From assembly GCA_030248225.1 (NCBI GenBank), contig JASANE010019509.1, forward strand, positions 1 to 64,000: a stretch of 64,000 nucleotides of DNA, written 5' to 3'. The notes beneath the pieces were generated by a model that saw only the letters and a list, made by a program, of their open reading frames with translations, was not told the origin of the DNA and made no database searches. The position numbers and the translations under genes are program-made. Source of the stretch: Trileptium ribeirensis (lineage: Eukaryota > Nematoda > Enoplea > Enoplida > Thoracostomopsidae). Shown here one piece after another: positions 23,674 through 36,220 of this stretch. Within the stretch, counting starts at the first letter, position 1. Each line of letters starts with the position of its first letter.

Positions 23674-24410
23674 AGTACTGTCGGGGACCCTTGTGATAGT
23701 GTCCCCAAAAAATTCAAGAACATAGATAAAGAATAGTAAACTATACCGGAACGGTGTAGCTTAAAAGCAAAAGTGCAAAAAGTTTTGGAAGCATTTACAA
23801 ACATTGTGACATTTTGTGAAAAGCAGTGATCTTACTTGTAGCTAAAGCATTACTATTGTCTTTGTCTTTACAGTTTACCTAAGATCATATATAAGTAACA
23901 CTTCAACTTGTATTTTACTGATTCCATATATATCGACAAATTTCAGCAAAGAAATTCGTTGCTAATCTTATAATTACACATTTCACATTTTTATGACAGA
24001 TAAACCGGGTTTAGACCCTCATGATGAAATAAAACATAATCAAACCCGTGTTAGCTGGTTCGGCAGCCATTAGCAAGTAGCGGCCCCTTAAGCTAGCAAC
24101 ACAGCAACCAACGGGCTTACCAGGACCGCTCAGTGGCAGTGCCGAAACTGAGCACCCAGAAACCAAACCGTCAAATTTTTATAATTTCTTATTCAGTGGT
24201 TGTTCAATTAATGTTGCACTTCATATATATATGTTATAGTGAACATAACTGTCTGAGCTCAGTATGTCCTAGTACTTTCACTAGCCTAATACTAGGCTGT
24301 GGCCCACAATCTAGCAGACAAATCGCCACCCCTGATATTTCTGTCTGGGGCTGCTGTTCCCTAAAATAAAGTGAGCCTACAGCACGCAGCGGTAAATCCG
24401 AAATAACGCA
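23674..24410. other. Unassigned DNA with GC-richer patch
   Basis: 24004-24180 is GC-rich relative to the flanks. It contains a 7-bp inverted repeat, CGGGTTT at 24007 and AAACCCG at 24044. No element boundary was identified. Confidence 0.35.
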
Positions 24411-27400
24411 TGGTGTACATTTTTGGTGGCATTAATATTTCGCATCGAGTGCATATATCTTAGGTTTGGAACTATATGTGGTTATATTTATAATTAATAC
24501 TTGCTTAACTGTAAATTTACCTTTTTATATAAATGCTTTATGTAACTCTTTCTGTGACTTAAGTCGTTTTGGAACAATACCGATTGTTTATAAAGACAGA
24601 ACGTTATATAGTTATGTTACAGTAACAGGGTCGACTGATCGCTAACCGTTGTAAGGCCCAGCAATGATAAACGGAATTTTGGGTATTGCAGTAATTAGTT
24701 GTAATAACTCAAAATAAAAACGCGAACCATAAAATGTCCCACTGGCATACTACTGGTCACGTACACGAACGCCGTTTGAGGTGGCGAAGCTCCCAGTACC
24801 TTAAAAATCATTTCAATGTAGAATGTTAAACCTGATATGTATGTATACGCTAAATTTGGTACTAGGGCACCGGCAGTTGGTAAGCTGTGGCCTAAATTTT
24901 TAACATTTTGATCATTAACGCACAATTCAAATATCGTTACGCTGATTTTGCAGTAAATACTTAAACTAGTATCGTTTGGCTAAGAAACTACTCTGTTATT
25001 GTTCTTATAGTATCAGCAAAAATTCATTTCTCTAACAACTGAGTAATGGTTTCCGTCATAACGTTTCGCCAAAGATGTTTATACACACAGGCGTGCCAGA
25101 AAATGCAGCATCATAATTGTGAGACTTGGTCTAGCTCTTTAACTATTGCGCCGCACCGCTACACTTTTATTAATATAGGCATCTAATTTTACTTGGGGCA
25201 CAACTTCTATTCGAATCGATTTACATAAAGTTTTCGTTCCTTGTTTGCAGTTTGTTTGTTTGTTAAACTAATTTTTACACCATCATAACTCAATTTTAAA
25301 TCACTAATTAGTTCATTTAAGTGGCGGTAGTTAAAGTAATAAAGATAACGAATTTCCCACAAAGAAAATACCGTATCGAAACGACAAAACAGTGGCATAC
25401 CTAAAATCTACAGTATATGCTATATTAACACAAAATATTTACCCGTTATTGTCTCTTGTCATATCCGGTTTAAAAATAATAAATTTGCAAAGATATTTCT
25501 CTGCTTTGTAGTTAGTCTACAGAGCGAGTGGAAGTGGACTGTCACAGGATTGGTCTTATTGTCACTTGGCAGAGATTGATAAGACTGAAAACGGTTAACA
25601 CTATTTCACTTGTAGACCTTTGACAAATGTCAATTATATCTACAAAATGTCTTTGTTTTAGATTTAGGTAAAACCGCTAGAATTGATAAAAATGCACGTT
25701 GATCTCATCTTGGTTTACAAGATTCTACATTGTAGCCGTTGACGCTAAGTTTTTCATACTATTATACCATAATAACATAAGATGATATTCATTAAAACTA
25801 TAGAAGAAAAAGCTCAGAGCAACTGGAAAACCTTGATTTGAACCATTTTCAAAAATCGATTGAAATATGAGATCAAACGCACTGATGGGTGTTTGCATCA
25901 GCCATTGCACCATGGGTCTTCAAATTTTTCTTCGAACTCCAGAACCCTTACTTATTTTTTCTACGTCGGTGAATCATACATTGAAGACGTTATTGTGAAG
26001 TGTTCCAATATTTTTTTTTATTTTTTATCAAATTCATTTTACAATATAGTGTATGTAACATAAAAATGCTTTTATACCACTACTAACGTCTGACTCGAGC
26101 ATGCCTTGCACCCCCCCCCAAATGAAACTTCTAAATAGGCGTAACCGCAGGCATCACCACCACAGCTAGTTCAAACTTTAGCGCTTGCAGCGTTAGATGT
26201 ATACATATCACGCCAATGCAACAGCTTTCATCGTATTCAACAGGTCCAAGTGCTTATGAAAGTCTATCTGTCTACGTGCAACCAAACTAATGACACCATT
26301 CGGGATCACCACACAAACGCATGGCAAGATTCATTTCGGGTTTACCTGCCCTAGTTCGAAGAGGGATAACCCGCAACTTTTCAGGAGGTGTCATGGTATT
26401 ATGAATAAAAATTGGTTATGACCCATTTAGGTTTTGAGGTTCGTGTAAAAAATAATTTTCCAGTCGAATCCCTATTAGAGTTGGATAAAATCACTAGTTA
26501 AAACTAGGGTGTGTCAAAGTAAATTACTACTCATTTTTATATAACCTCATTCACTCTAAATTATGGGGTCATCCCTTGAACCAGAGGAGTAAGGCTGAAA
26601 TAAATCACGTTACGACAGACGCACTCGTGTATGCATACCTAAGTGTGCAATCATTTTCTGTGGAATTTGTTACACTCTTGATAATGCTAAACAGAAAAAA
26701 GATGCAAAAAGGTGACAATTTTTGTGATTAAAACTTACCGATTCAGTATCTGCAGCGTCCCATAGGGACAATTACATACAGAATATAAGTCTACAGAATT
26801 GAAGCCAAAGACTCTGGCTGGCTAAACAATACAGTAAGCCTATCGTTTACCCCAAAAAGCACCCAATTTAATAATTTCTATTTCTGGATTTTTGTAACAT
26901 TCGCTTATATGCCTCGAAAACGGCTACTCTGACACAGCAGTTTCTATTTTTGACCCGATGCCTGTGAAATGAGTTATGACTTAAACCGAGTGGACCCAAG
27001 TGAGTAAAACCAAGGTGTCTGCAATTTGTGACGGTATTGTGAGAATTTGAGCACAACATCAATTTAATTATACTATCGGTAACACCGAAAGGACTATTGT
27101 TGCTCAAAATCTCTGCACTGGTAGGTGAGGTATGGCAGAAAAAGCAATTGTGGAAGTAGGCCGGTTCAGTAGGTGTTAGCGTATTTACCCATCATTTTGT
27201 AATTATAGTGTTTAAATAGGAAAACCAAGGGTCTTATAGTGGAAAATTTACACTTCCCAGCGCTCTAAAATGTTAACCCGCGTAGAAAACCACGAACGTT
27301 TTCGGCCTTACCACCTTGGTTCGTTTGGTTAAAAGTCAGTGACCCCCAAAATATATGATGTGATAGTTCGGGCTCACAGTTTTGTGGGGGTCGCTTGAAA

Positions 27401-27830
27401 AATTTCAAGTTGCTGGGAAGCGGCATACTCATTCCTTAGGAAAACTTAGTGACACGTACATATCTATGTATGTTGTGTATAATATATATAAATCATCAGC
27501 ACTGCTCAAAATGTGGTAGCTCAAAATAAACATCATATGAAATATGTGTAAACTTGTGGTCGTAGTAGCAGCAACGATCGGGTTGTAAATTGTCTGATCG
27601 CCGCTAATATTGGGGACAACAAACAAACCCAGTCGACTGTCTGTGGTGAATAGACTGATGTTAGCTGCAATTATTCTTCGTCAGACAATGTCGCGCACGC
27701 ACTGTTCACAATATTAGTAAATAAATTGGAATATTTACATTATTAGTGTATTTATGTTGTCAATATTAAATAATCTTGGGGTATATTATTCAACACACAA
27801 TCAAACATAATATATATACCTAGAGGGAAC
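24411..27830. other. Unassigned DNA
   Basis: Only short frames without splice context are present. A C9 homopolymer lies at 26111-26119. No repeat copy of other parts of the window was noticed. Confidence 0.45.
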
Positions 27831-28110
27831 GGTGCTCATTTTAGAAGTGCTTGCCCCAGGAGCGGAACTAAGCGCGGCACGCACCCTCATGCCATATCAC
27901 TTGCCCACTGAACGATGATACAAAAGTAAAGTACACCGTTAATTATGCAAGATGCGTTTAAGCTGTGCACCCTAGGAAAGCCAGTGCCCTCTGTGCGAAA
28001 ATTTCTGGCTACGCCCCGAGATGACCCTTCAGCCCCGGACATGACTTTTGATCACTAGTGCAAGGGCGTAGCTAAAGGAACACGAGGGCGCGTACCCCGT
28101 GCCACCAAGC
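27831..28110. repeat. GC-rich remnants with GGCGTAGC-type ends
   Basis: GGCTACGCCCCGAG (28006-28019) and CAAGGGCGTAGCT (28060-28072) are the kind of ends seen on the short elements at 48025 and 59686. They face away from each other here, so they may be ends of two adjacent decayed elements rather than one. Confidence 0.3.
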
Positions 28111-29210
28111 GTACCCCTTATATTTAAGCGAAATATTTGTTTATATTTGCCAGATATGATTACACTGTGCCGCAGCTTGAAAGTCTCCTGCCTCCCATGC
28201 GGATGTTCTGGCCAAACCCCCGCATATACGTGTTGATACATCGAAATTACAACAGTAACAATAAAGATTATTAACAAATTACATATTGGTAACCTAACAG
28301 TCAGCGTAACGAGGTTTGCGTCAGATGTTAAGGAAGGCCATAATTGCAAGCTCGAAACTTTAGCAATAGCTTACTGACTACCCGCATACCAGTCATATGA
28401 TTTGTACATTAACAAATATGCTTTAACAACAATTACACTGGGCTAATAAACTGAAATATAAGCAAAAAGGGAAAACTCTACTTAAATCTGGTTATTGAGC
28501 TCTGCGTTAAAAGTGTAGAATATGAAGGATTAAATATCACATTTCGTTACATTTCTACTAAACATCAAAAACTGATTTAGTTATTCGGGATATTGCAGAA
28601 GTAAGTAATTGAGATGGCTATCATTTGGATTTTTGAATGAAAAATCCAATTTTATTAAGTTGCACAAATTTTCATTTAGTTATAACGACCAAATCAGTAA
28701 CTTTATTAGCGTAATATACCACCGACAGTAGCAGAGAGATCAGTTTTACTGGAGCTGCTCTGGTATTAAGACCGCTATAGCGAAAACCTAGGCGAAAATC
28801 AACCGCACAATGCACATACCGTAGTTTATTATAGAAAATAATAAAACTATACTAAATTAATAATAATTAAACAAATATATATATATCTACTTTATAATAA
28901 TATAATTCTCGTAAAATCGAGAACATTCGAAGTGTAATACAAGTTTTATTTTGAAATTTCATTTTTATGGAAATGAATTTTCGTTTCCTCTTTCCGTTTT
29001 CAATAAAATGATAATATTAATAAAGACATTAAAATGGCGTTTATATGACTTGAAGGCCCACCGAATTGGAAAATGCCACAATGAAATTGTCTACACGGCT
29101 GTCATAAACTGTGAATTAGCTACTAAGTGTGCCTCCAATACAGGCGTGTAGCCAGAAACCTCTTTACGTGGGGCACGGTGCCAACATAACACCCGATTCA
29201 CTCAGAGAGA
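28111..29210. other. Unassigned AT-rich DNA
   Basis: No credible coding frame was found. A run of short A/T repeats lies near 28845-28905. Confidence 0.5.
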
Positions 29211-29218
29211 CTTCCAGA

Positions 29219-29362
29219 AATAGGCGCAAATCCGTGCGGCCAATGCTATTTGGGCGGAGGGGGGCAAAAGTTATTGTCATATGCAAATGTGAATTTTTAG
29301 GTATGGTATGCAAAATATTTGACGATGGACTCCCCTGCCCCACTCCGGGATTTGCGCCTATG
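29219..29362. mobile_element. 144-bp non-autonomous hAT-type element (MITE)
   Basis: The ends are inverted repeats: AATAGGCGCAAATCC on the left and the complement of CATAGGCGCAAATCC on the right, with 14 identical positions. The element is flanked by CTTCCAGA (29211-29218) and CTGCCAGA (29363-29370), an 8-bp target duplication with one mismatch. Eight-base duplications and CA-type ends fit the hAT superfamily. It encodes nothing and would need a transposase supplied from elsewhere. Confidence 0.75.
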
Positions 29363-29370
29363 CTGCCAGA

Positions 29371-31189
29371 AACCGTGAATCTACTTAACTTGTGTCTTGC
29401 GACAAGCAAATATTTTAAAATCTTCACACAAATGACTTCACAAGACTGAATATGGGGTCAGCTTAATTTACATGCAAAAAGTTAGCAAGTGTAGCTAAAA
29501 TATTGCTGAACCGTATTACACTCTGTAGCTTATCAACTCTTACCTAAACGTATGTCGCGATGCCTTTCGCGTTGTATTCCTTGATTTAATGGGGTGGGGG
29601 CATTGCATAATGAATGTAATCGCAATGCAATAGTCGAATGTACCCTGCATAGCAACAACACTATGGTTTATTGCCGGTCGACCCAACCTTACTATTATAC
29701 ACAGCTGTTATGCACAGCCCGTATCCACACTGTTAAGGTGGAATATGGACCAGATGAATGATCTTGTTAAAACAAATTAATAGAATGACATGAGTTAATA
29801 AACAGATACGACAAGAAAGGACGCAAAACCACTTACAACTGATCGCAATTTGAATCGAATATTAACAGAAATTAACAACAAATATCTACTGCACATGAAG
29901 AGGCACGTAACAGTTCAGAATTGAGAGAATTAGCTGAAAAATTTGTTTAAACATGGCAATTCAAACATGCACCAAAATATGATTTATGAAAAACAGCAAT
30001 GATATGTGCTAATATCTAGCCACATCAAGCGATTTTTTTGATGGCAGTTGGAGGGCTTTAGCTACTGCCTAAGAATTGAATACATATTTCTATCGAAGTG
30101 TAGAAATTGCGACAAGTCGACATTGTTGAAACGAACTTTTAATGATTTACAGCTATAATCTTGGATAGGACGTTTATTTATAACGAGTTCATACAACGAA
30201 TTCCACGTCTTTATTACCCAGACTCCGAAAAAAATATTTTAGAACGTTCGTTATGAAGTCCTTTTTGGTTATTTTCATTGATTGACCTTGTGTTTGTGTT
30301 GCGCCTGACATTTTAGCAGATATAAGCTTGTGAATTCGGAATTTGATCCGGAATAGTAAAGACCGAGATGAATAATTTCACGTATCAACGGTGAATATAT
30401 TGTCACTCCCTGCATGTCAGGAAACAATGGAATTCAGAGAAACGTTTGGAACCAAATCATACACATAATGACGCACAGGTTGTCCCCTGTGAAATTCTGG
30501 GGGATATCGCGAGACATACGTGTAGGCTAACTGTACATAAGCTTAAGAGTCACAGCCTATAGTAAAATATGCACTCTTGGGATGAATTATGTATATACAT
30601 TAGTAATGCCGCACTACACTGGCATGCATAGCACAGCTTCAACCCATATTGTTCGGTGTAGCAGTAGCGCGCGAGCTTTACAAGCCAAAGAACCTCGTTC
30701 TAGTCTCTGATGGTCCATGGTAATGGTCACTCGTGAATTTTTGCACATTTAGTGCAGGAAAATTGGAGATGGAAGTGTTTAAGAACCACTTATATATATA
30801 CGCCTGCAAAGATTACGGCTATATTTTAGATAGCGGCTGCAGTGACTTAGAACGAATTATATAATCACTTTGGTTTGCGGTTCGTTCAAGTTAAACAAAA
30901 TCAGTGAACTATTTTACTAAAGATTGACTGTTCGTGTGATGTTTTCTTGGCTATTAGTACACTAAACACGCTTGGTCATCATTAAAACTATCGCGATTGT
31001 CCGACAAAGTTTGAAATATCATTTATCGATCAATTTACCTTTAAGTGCAACAGATCGTGAATTGTACGGAAAAACTGCTCTCAGGCCATTTTTAGAAATA
31101 AGTAATAAGAAAACGTTACCTTTGAGAATTTACCGACATATTTACGAAATCGTTAACTGGCTGACGACTGAACGAGTACAAAAGGGAAA
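29371..31189. other. Unassigned DNA
   Basis: No long frame with coding character was found. A loosely tRNA-like stretch near 30660-30720 is too degenerate to call. Confidence 0.45.
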
Positions 31190-31195
31190 GAAACA

Positions 31196-31216
31196 CAATA
31201 ACAACAACAACAACAA
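31196..31216. repeat. (AAC)n / (GTT)n microsatellite
   Basis: About six AAC units. Read on the minus strand this is (GTT)n, the same simple tail that ends the LINE at 43470-43964, so it may be the 3' tail of an otherwise decayed minus-strand LINE. Confidence 0.8.
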
Positions 31217-32337
31217 AGTATATAGCTGCCACATTTATTGTTAACATCATCTGAACTAAATGTATTTTATATTTACCAGGATGAACCTTTTGTAACATCT
31301 GATTATTTATCTATTGAGTTTGAAATTAATGGACCAAACCAAGTCACCGAAAAGAAGCGCCATATTTGTGTATAATTTTAGAAATCCGACTACCCCAAAT
31401 TAGATAGTTACGTGTTTTGTGTAGACTGGGATACAGTATTTTATAACCATTTTACGGTTCAGGAAAAATGGGATCGTTTCGTGCTAATTTTAAATCATGC
31501 TTGCTCCCATTATGTATATATATACCTAAAAAGCACATGTTGCTGCTCTAGAACCAAATATTCAAATTATATCTCATACTTGGTGAACAAAAATGTAAAC
31601 ATTGGAGTGCAACGACTCTTTAGACAAAGGATTTTACGGTATATAAAGAACACAGTAAACATTAATCAATGCTCAAAAGGCTCAGTTTCGTTTAAAAATA
31701 AAGTCGAACGAAAAATTTTGAACTCGGGAAATTTGTGTGACGTGTTCAAGTAACGATCGCAACTTTGCGAAAGCTGGTATAAGTGTCCCAGGAACTATGA
31801 GAAAAATTAGTTATCTAGTGGATATAAAAACAAACTTTTTAAAAACGTAAGTCACGCTGGTTGACTAAATTAGGAATAAGTGGGCTAAATGACAGAGCTA
31901 TGTAAGATACAGTTGGTCCATCATTATTTGACTAACCTTAAAAACAAGCATAGTCATTCATCAGGCGGTTTTAAATAATGTTTTGTCAATCAGTTTAACG
32001 ATTCAATATCATACCTACTTGCGCACATTCTTGAACAATCTTTTGCAAATAGTATATTACGAGAGATGTCGCTCTGTGCAACTGTGATTGGTGTATATAA
32101 AAAAGGTGACCCTAACGATCCATTAAACTATTGGCTCATCTCGCTCGCGTCAAACTCTTGCTTACGTGTGGAAAGAATTATTAACACACATGTCGTTCAA
32201 TATATCAGAAAAATATGACATCATTTTCACGAAACGACACGACTTCCTCGCTAATGGATCTAAATACACGCAACTGCTGGACTGCTACCTGGTCAATAGC
32301 GGTCGATGCCGGCAATTCGGTTGATGCTATTTATATC

Positions 32338-32655
32338 GATTTCGCGAAAGCTTCCGATACTGTGTCGAACCCTAAGTTGCTTTAAAAACTCCTGCTATAC
32401 GGTATAACTGAACACCTACTAAAATACATTAAACGCTTTGCATCGAACATAACATTTCGTGTTAAAGCCAATCAATTTGTATATCGATATATATAGATTT
32501 AGCCAAAGCTTTCGATACTGTCTCGAACCCTAAATTGCTTTAAAAGCTCCAGCTATACGGTATAACGGGATACCCACTAAAATAGATTCAATGTTTTGCT
32601 TCGAACATAACATTTCCTGTTAAACTAAACCATAGCCTGTCCGAACCATGCAAAG
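32338..32655 (+). repeat. 158-bp internal tandem duplication in LINE copy 1
   Basis: GATTTCGCGAAAGCTTCCGA at 32338 recurs as GATTTAGCCAAAGCTTTCGA at 32496. Both copies encode the palm segment (Ala-Lys-Ala-x-Asp-Thr-Val-Ser-Asn-Pro-Lys-Leu-Leu) followed by the same in-frame TAA. The two copies have since diverged by many substitutions. Confidence 0.8.
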
Positions 32656-33153
32656 CAAAACCTGGCGTACCTCAGGGCAGTGTCTTAGCCCCAAGTCTAT
32701 TTCTTTGTACGTAAATGATATTTGTTCGTATAAATCACATGATATGACTTTTCAACTTTTTGCTGATGATGTGAAACATTACTGTTCCATTCATCGCTAT
32801 GATTATACGCCAACTGTGACAGAGATGCAGAGTGCCATAAGTTCCATTGAGAATTAGGCTAAGAAATGGCCGAAAAGCTAATTGCTACACAATGAAATAT
32901 AGACTCCAGATCATGTTTACAGTCTGTCCGGGAATGTCGTACTAGCAAATCCATAGTGCAAAGACTTAGGCGTCGTAGTCTCCAAAGATCTTAAATCATT
33001 TGCAGACTCATAACAAACAAGGCATTAAGAATGTGTATAATTTTCTTACGTTGTTTTTAAGCACTGATATTAATATTTTACTTCGTCCATATAACTGCTA
33101 CGTCATACCTATTCTTGAGTTTGCAAGCTATGTATGGTTCGGTGAGTCTATCT

Positions 33154-33957
33154 GTCTGACACAAAGGTGTGCGCGTGCAAAAATTATTGAGCCCGCAAGT
33201 ACCCGCGCAGATCAAAGTGACGTCCACCGCCACTAGGCACGTGCCCGCAGGCTCAATACGTTTTTCTCAGGCCCGCGAGGTCCGCAAGTTATTAAATCCT
33301 TAATGGATCAACATATTTATTGCTTTGCATTTTAAAACCATTTTAATCTTGTTAACTTTTGGATAGCGGATTCTTCGCCAGCGACTTCTCGCTGCTCAGG
33401 TTTCACGACAAGGACGTGGTTCGCTTTCGCAGCCCAACTAACTACCCAAATGGAAGCTCGCCGGCATCCAGAGAGACTGTCTGCCCCGTATTCAGCACAG
33501 GAATTTGTAGCTTCCTAAAGATATACCGTAATTTGCAGTTCTGCAGGGCCTAGTAAAGGGAGCCTCCTACAGCGCCCACTAAAGGAAACCACATAGTTTC
33601 TTCAGTTAGACGCGGTTGAACCTGCTGTTAACAACATGACCCACGACCCACACCAGTCGACACACCACTCACCGTGCCCCACCAAACATGGCGAGCGACC
33701 CACATGACTCACGAATGATCCACTGACCCACCCTCCATTTCTGGTCGCAAAACAAAATATTTAACACCACGGGCGGTTATTCTTGCAAGTGGATAATTGC
33801 TCGGTACTCGGGGTTGTACTATTTTGCGATTACTTTTCGAAACCTGCGGGTACCCGCGGGTTTCATGCTACCCACGGGCTCAACATTTGAGCCCGTACGC
33901 GGCCCGGCCCGCGGGTATCCGCGGATACCCGTACCCACGCACCCCTCTGGTCTGACA
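33154..33957. repeat. 8-bp target-site duplication around the 33162 element
   Basis: GTCTGACA occurs at 33154-33161 and again at 33950-33957, exactly bordering the inverted-repeat ends. Confidence 0.95.
33162..33949. mobile_element. 788-bp non-autonomous hAT-type element inside LINE copy 1
   Basis: The left end is CAAAGGTGTGCGCGTG; the reverse complement of the right end is CAGAGGGGTGCGTGGG. Subterminal DNA is full of CCCGCGGGTACCCGCGG-type palindromes, a common hAT feature. A perfect 8-bp target duplication (GTCTGACA) borders it. Removing the element rejoins the LINE coding sequence between TATGTATGG and GACATTGAGTTAATTG, though in a shifted frame because the host LINE was already decayed. 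The 64-codon frame inside (33359-33553) does not look like transposase, so the element is non-autonomous. Confidence 0.92.
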
Positions 33958-34609
33958 TTGAGTTAATTGAAAGACTGCAAGGTTATTACACCAGCCGCGC
34001 GCAAAAAGATACTACAGACTGCATCAATTGTTTAAATCAGTTGAACATCGACTCCCTTGAACTGCGTCGACTCAGCATTGATTTAGGTACGATGATCAAA
34101 TACGTTCACATTCTAGCAAAAATATGTGACCTTGATATATTTCATACTTTCTATGCCAAAGACACGCATTTAAATTGCGGAAGCCAAAGAGCAGAACGGA
34201 CTCACTAAGCCACTCTATTCTGGCTCGCAATATAAATGTCTGGAACAGCATGTTTGAAAATGTGAATGGCAAGCCCCTGGTAACTGCTTCAAGACTCTAT
34301 ATATTTAAGGAATCTTTTCTGATTTTTGTTTTCTGATATATTTACACTATATCAAATGAAATGAATTGTGCGAACGACGCTTAATGATTTCTCATTCACG
34401 AGTCGTATGAACGCGTTTCAGAAGCAGAACATTGCAGTAAATGGAAAGTCTCGTGTGTACCATAGGAACTGAATAAAAGTTTGATTTTTTAATTTTGACT
34501 ATGAATATTGTTTGAGTAAACTTATTATTAATTAATTGCTATTTGAAATCAAACTGGCCAACAAATAACTGAACACAAATTCAGAAGTAAAATTTTTGCC
34601 ATTACTTTT

Positions 34610-36220
34610 AGAATCTATGTGTTGATGATGATGGCAACATTCCGTTCATCGAAGAAAGTGGTAATAATTATCCAACAGTCAGTTGGATTTCGTTCACGCT
34701 ACAACTTCCTCACAGTTCCAAATGGTTTTTCTGAATATTTTTGCATCATACAAGGGACTCCATTTGCTTTCCCCTAGTGAACATTTTTGAGCAGAGATTT
34801 ATAAATGAAGTGTTGCCTAAAGCGTGGCTATCTGCAGATGTTATGGTTGCATTTATGAAAGGAAATGCTTCAGATTCTTTAAATTACAGACCTGTATCAT
34901 TAACATCTAATATTTGCAAACTCATGTAGAGAATAATGACGAGTCTTTTATGGATCATTTGGGATTAAACAAATTGATAACCGTATATCAAGATGGTTTT
35001 TGTCGCTAAATTCAGTAACTACTCAGCTGTTATAGAGTCTGAACCGCTGGATCAAGGCGGCTTATTGTGGACTTCTGGTTGACGTTGCCAACATTGATTT
35101 TGGCTAAAGCTTTTGACACTGTATCTCTTTATTCAAAATTATTGTATAAAATGACGAAATTTGGTATAGGTGAGCGTATGCATGGCTAGAAAGTCGCCTT
35201 CTTTTCGCGTTAAACTTTCTGGAGTTTTTTTCTAATTTTGTCATACGTTCACAGTAAAATCGGGTGTCACATAGGGAAGTATGCTTGCTCCAACTATTTC
35301 TTATGTATATAAATGATATTATGTGTTATATAAACTGGACAATATTTGCTCACGACGTGAAATTATACAGCTGCTCTACTCATTCAAGTGCAGAATTCCA
35401 ACAAAACTTCCAATGTTCCCTTGACAAACTAAAGGCTGATACGTGGCAGTTAAAAATTTACATCAAAGTGTAGTGATCAGCATGTAGAAATAACCCCAAT
35501 GTGCAGTGTGTGCTTAACAACGAAATTAACTAACAGTTGGTTATTAAAAACCTTGGCGTCGTTATAACCAAAAAACTTAAATGTTGAACACACGGTAAAT
35601 TAATTTGCAAAAGAAGCCTACCGTATAATAAATATACTATTTAGATGCTTTTTAACAAAAAACCCAACGCTTCTTCTTCGCGCTTACATACCTTACGTAA
35701 GACAACTCCTTGGACTGTTCCAATCGAGTTTGGTCACTGTGTTACTTAAATGATATCGATGCTTTGGAGCATTTTCGGCGGTATTCCACTCGTAGATTGT
35801 TTGCCAAGGAAGGTATTGCAGCGAGACCAAATATATCTCACCTTATCCACCTGCAACTAAGGTCTCTGGAGAAGCGGCATCTCCATTTTTATTTGCAAAT
35901 GGTTTTCAAATATTTGCATAATGGTAATGATATAAGAAGCATTGAAGAATTCTTTACGTTTTAACATTCGAATCTGAGAGGTAGTAGTCTGAAATTATAA
36001 AAACCAAAGTCTAGAACAAACATATCGTAACACTTTTTCTCAAATCTTGCAACTGATGCACGGAACTTTCTACCAGAATCGATTGATAACTATGCTCTAG
36101 TCGGGGCCAAAAATCCAAATACATTTCGGTCTTAAAACTGGTACATTTCTCAAATTATTTAAAATGCGATAGGCGCCTAACTATCAGACCTAGGTGGTAT
36201 TCACTCCCTTTCTGGTTTTT
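34610..36220 (+). mobile_element. CR1-like LINE, copy 2, fragmentary
   Basis: Order on the plus strand: linker (VVDDDGNIPFIEESG, about 34620-34665), fingers (GNASDSLNYRPVSLTSNICK, 34862-34921), the LFLMYINDI segment (35291-35317), then the catalytic box FAHDVKLY (35345-35368), in which the first Asp of FADD is His. The C-terminal part follows (STRRLFAKEG and LQLRSLEKRHLHFYLQMV, 35786-35904) with a Gly-Gly-Ile-His-Ser-Leu end near 36195. It lies 270 bp after copy 1 in the same orientation, but starts again at the linker, so it is a separate insertion or a tandem pair. All frames are broken. Confidence 0.8.

Larger units (their letters stand above)
31278..34340 (+). mobile_element. CR1-like LINE, copy 1, 5'-truncated and interrupted
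   Basis: Pieces of one polyprotein run in order. They are the end of the endonuclease (EPFVTSDYLSIEFEI, 31282-31326), the linker (DWDTVFYNHFTVQEKWDRF, from 31427), and the fingers of the reverse transcriptase (VIGVYKKGDPNDPLNY, about 32085-32132). Then come a palm segment (YIDFAKA, 32332-32352), the catalytic box LFADDVK (32756-32776, both Asp residues intact), and the C-terminal region (SLELRRLSIDLGTMIKY, about 34049-34103). Stops and frameshifts break it throughout. It lacks most of the endonuclease, contains an internal 158-bp tandem duplication, and is split by an hAT-type insertion at 33162-33949. The clade is inferred from motif style. Confidence 0.85.

Noticed and set aside
30660..30735. 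tRNA-like stretch with GTTCTAGTCTC
   Set aside because: No A box at the right distance and no pairing arms; similarity is too slight.
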